NCBI GenBank assembly: GCA_946480585.1
Contig: CAMLKQ010000090.1
Coordinates: 1-8,226 of the forward strand
Direction: 5' to 3'
Length of the DNA: 8,226 bases
Source of the DNA: an uncultured Kangiella sp.
GTDB lineage: Bacteria > Pseudomonadota > Gammaproteobacteria > Enterobacterales > DSM-103792
Below the pieces are notes generated by a model that saw only the letters and a list, made by a program, of their open reading frames with translations, was not told where the DNA came from and ran no database searches. This document shows positions 5,983 to 8,226 of this stretch, piece by piece (positions within the stretch are counted from its first letter, which is position 1; each line of letters begins with the position of its first letter). A program made the translations under genes and the position numbers.

Positions 5983-8226
5983 ATGTTCAAGAAATTGTGG
6001 TTTCAGCTGCATTGGCTGCTGGGCATTACTGCCGGGGTCGTGCTGGCGGTGGTCGGCCTGACCGGTGCAACGCTGTCATTTGAGTCAGACATCCTGCGCT
6101 GGCTGAACCCTGAGGTCATGACAGTGCCGGTGCCGGCCAGTGAACCGCTGCCGGTGGCGGAGCGGGTGCGCATCGCGCAGGCGGCGATGCCGGCGAAAAC
6201 GGTGATCGGCGTGACGGTCGAAAGCCGGCCGGAATGGGCCGGTCAGATCGGGTTTGCCGGTGGCCGGCGCGGCGAGTGGCTGTACCAGAATCCCTACACC
6301 GGCGAGCTGCTCGGCAAGCCCAGTCGTGGCGAAGATCTGCTGCATTTGATGGAAGACATTCACCGTCGCCTTGCGGCCGGCGATGTCGGCAAGCAAATCG
6401 TCGGCGCCAGCACCTTGATGCTATTGCTGCTGGCGTTCACTGGTCTGTATCTGCGCTGGCCGAAACAGCGCGGCAACTGGCGGGCGTGGCTGACTTTTTC
6501 GTTCGCCCGCAAAGGTCGTTCGTTTCTGTGGGACATGCACGCCGCCATCGGCACCTGGGTGTTGCCGCTGTATTTGCTGGCTGCGCTTACCGGCCTCTAT
6601 TGGTCTTACGACTGGTACCGCAATGGCTTGTTCGAATTGACGGGTGCGCCGCGGCCGACACCGCCGACGCAGCAGATGTCGGCGCCAACAGTCAATGTGC
6701 CAACAGGCAATGCGACGAGTGCCGGCAACGGCACACAAGCGGGGCAGGGACGCGGCATGCCTGCCAATGCGTCGATGCAGCGTGAAAGCAGCAATGCGGC
6801 TGGCAAAAACGGCGCTGAAAATTCCGCCCGTGAGCTGCCGCCACCGGCGCCCAATAGCGAAAAACTTGCGCAGTTGTGGGCGACGTTTGAACAAACGCTC
6901 GCTGCGCCCTATCAGCGCGCGACACTGCGTTTTCCGGCGCGTGCCGAGCAGCCTTTCGAGTTCCGCTATCTCGATGCGGACCCGGCGCATGATCGCGCCA
7001 ATAACCTGCTGCAACTCGATGGCAATACCGGCGCCGTGATCAAACACGAGCGCTACGCTGAGCTGCCGACGGGTAGCAAGTTGATGCGCAGCATGCTGGC
7101 GCTTCACAGCGGCAGCTTCTTTGGTATCACGGGTTTGTTGCTGATGATGATCGCCAGCCTGCTGATGCCGCTTTTTGCCATCACCGGCTGGATGCTGTAT
7201 CTCGATCGGCGCGGTAAAAAACGCGCGGCCAAACGCGCAGCGGCAGCGTTGCACGCGGAGCCGGCTGCGGCTACCAACAGTCCCATGTTGATCGCCTACG
7301 CCAGCCAGACCGGCTTTGCCGAGCAGATCGCTTGGCAATCGGCGGGTTTGTTGCAAGCGGCCGGGGTGCCGGTGCAAGTACAACCGTTGGCGCAGATCGA
7401 TGACGCCGTGCTCGCCGGTTTTCAGCGCGCGTTGTTTGTGGTCAGCACCTTCGGTGATGGCGAGGCGCCAGACGCCGCGCGTGGCTTTGTCAAACGGGTG
7501 TTGCTGCAAGCATCGAGTCAACAAGTTTTCAAACAACAGGCTTCGGCGCTGAGCCATTTGCGTTACGGCGTGCTCGCGCTGGGCGACAAACACTATCAAG
7601 CGTTCTGCGGCTTCGGTCGCGCTGTCGAAGATTGGCTGCGTCAGCATGGTGCGCAGGCGCTATTTGGTCGCATTGACGTCGACAAGGCCGACCCCCAGGC
7701 CTTGGCCGATTGGCAGCGCCACTTGCATGCGGTCAGCGGCAGCACCGCCGACCGTGACACCGCAAATATCGATTGGGGCCAACAGCACTTCCAATCATGG
7801 ACTTTGCAGCAACGGACCTTGCTCAATCCGGGCAGTCTCGGTGCGCCGATGTTCCAGCTGCTGTTGACGCCACCGGCTGGCACTGCTGTGGAATGGCGCG
7901 CCGGCGATTTGCTCGACGTCCTGCCGCGACAATCCGCAGATGTTGCACGTGCCATGCGAACCGAACTCGGTCTTGCACTGGATGCGCAGTGGAACGGTGA
8001 GCCCATCGAACTATGGCTTAGTCAGTTTGAGCGGCCAAGCGATGCCGAGCTGTCGGCATGGCGCGCGCTGCCGCTGAATGAACTCGCCGAAAAGTTGCAG
8101 CCACTGGCGCCACGGACCTATTCCATTGCGTCGATACCGGTCGAGGGCAGGGTGGAATTGTTGGTACGCCAGGAACAGCACGACGACGGCAGTCTTGGCA
8201 TCGGCTCCGGCTGGTTGACAATGCAC
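5983..8226 (+). CDS. PepSY membrane / flavodoxin / CysJ-like flavoreductase fusion, partial at 3' end
   Basis: This is probably an inner-membrane reductase that moves electrons from cytoplasmic NAD(P)H to a periplasmic ferric siderophore, of the PiuB type; substrate and direction are inferred. The 748 visible codons have no stop before the window edge. PepSY-associated membrane segments are near 12-33, 139-157, 187-209 and 383-406, with His10, His127, His186 and His375 as possible haem ligands. Loops 158-185 and 408-420 are rich in Arg/Lys, placing them and the C-terminal half in the cytoplasm. A flavodoxin domain starts near 434, with FMN motifs SQTGFA (441-446), STFGDGE (488-494) and LGDKHYQAFCGFG (533-545). 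A sulfite-reductase-like FAD domain starts near 600, with RTYSIAS (711-717) and GIGSGWL near the edge. The NADPH-binding domain is missing only because the window ends. A low-complexity stretch (about 222-293) interrupts the second periplasmic region. The ATG has only a weak ribosome site (GGAT at 5972-5975). A Fur box upstream predicts iron repression. Confidence 0.9.
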   Translation, partial: MFKKLWFQLHWLLGITAGVVLAVVGLTGATLSFESDILRWLNPEVMTVPVPASEPLPVAERVRIAQAAMPAKTVIGVTVESRPEWAGQIGFAGGRRGEWLYQNPYTGELLGKPSRGEDLLHLMEDIHRRLAAGDVGKQIVGASTLMLLLLAFTGLYLRWPKQRGNWRAWLTFSFARKGRSFLWDMHAAIGTWVLPLYLLAALTGLYWSYDWYRNGLFELTGAPRPTPPTQQMSAPTVNVPTGNATSAGNGTQAGQGRGMPANASMQRESSNAAGKNGAENSARELPPPAPNSEKLAQLWATFEQTLAAPYQRATLRFPARAEQPFEFRYLDADPAHDRANNLLQLDGNTGAVIKHERYAELPTGSKLMRSMLALHSGSFFGITGLLLMMIASLLMPLFAITGWMLYLDRRGKKRAAKRAAAALHAEPAAATNSPMLIAYASQTGFAEQIAWQSAGLLQAAGVPVQVQPLAQIDDAVLAGFQRALFVVSTFGDGEAPDAARGFVKRVLLQASSQQVFKQQASALSHLRYGVLALGDKHYQAFCGFGRAVEDWLRQHGAQALFGRIDVDKADPQALADWQRHLHAVSGSTADRDTANIDWGQQHFQSWTLQQRTLLNPGSLGAPMFQLLLTPPAGTAVEWRAGDLLDVLPRQSADVARAMRTELGLALDAQWNGEPIELWLSQFERPSDAELSAWRALPLNELAEKLQPLAPRTYSIASIPVEGRVELLVRQEQHDDGSLGIGSGWLTMH

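Noticed and set aside
6421..7647. A 408-codon open frame on the minus strand opposite the flavoreductase
   Set aside because: The + strand frame continues from PepSY to flavodoxin motifs throughout this stretch; the antisense product shows no domain.

Overview
The window looks like ordinary chromosome from a moderately GC-rich gammaproteobacterium. The polyamine transporter proteins resemble the Pot/Spu proteins of enteric bacteria and Pseudomonas. A Fur-type iron operator is present, and the last gene is a PepSY-flavodoxin-reductase fusion of the kind found near TonB-dependent siderophore receptors. I cannot assign a genus. All supported genes are on the + strand. I see no mobile element, CRISPR array, tRNA or rRNA.

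Region 1 (about 1-4390) is a complete polyamine ABC importer: a substrate-binding lipoprotein (potF/spuE type), an ATPase (potG) and two permeases (potH, potI). The binding-protein gene is followed by a strong intrinsic terminator. A 208-base leader containing a perfect hairpin then precedes potG, so binding-protein and translocator levels can be set separately. potG, potH and potI are joined by ATGA stop/start overlaps and end at a second intrinsic terminator. One residue of the binding pocket (Trp288) suggests that the receptor may prefer spermidine to putrescine.

Region 2 (about 4440-5840) holds one independent gene, a 422-residue protein with a degenerate cyclic-nucleotide-binding-like N-terminal domain and an HDOD domain. 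This architecture suggests signalling or regulation. It has its own candidate promoter, and a strong hairpin without a T-tract lies behind it.

Region 3 (about 5840-8226) is iron-related. A near-consensus Fur box lies about 50 bases before a large inner-membrane protein. That protein combines four PepSY-type membrane segments with a cytoplasmic flavodoxin domain and the start of a CysJ-like FAD reductase domain. The gene runs off the right edge without a stop. It resembles the PiuB-type oxidoreductases thought to reduce ferric siderophores.

Nothing here is clearly a new system. The points most worth checking are the receptor's pocket and lipid anchor, the split regulation of the pot genes, the Fur-controlled membrane flavoreductase with its low-complexity periplasmic insert, and the unassigned HDOD protein.
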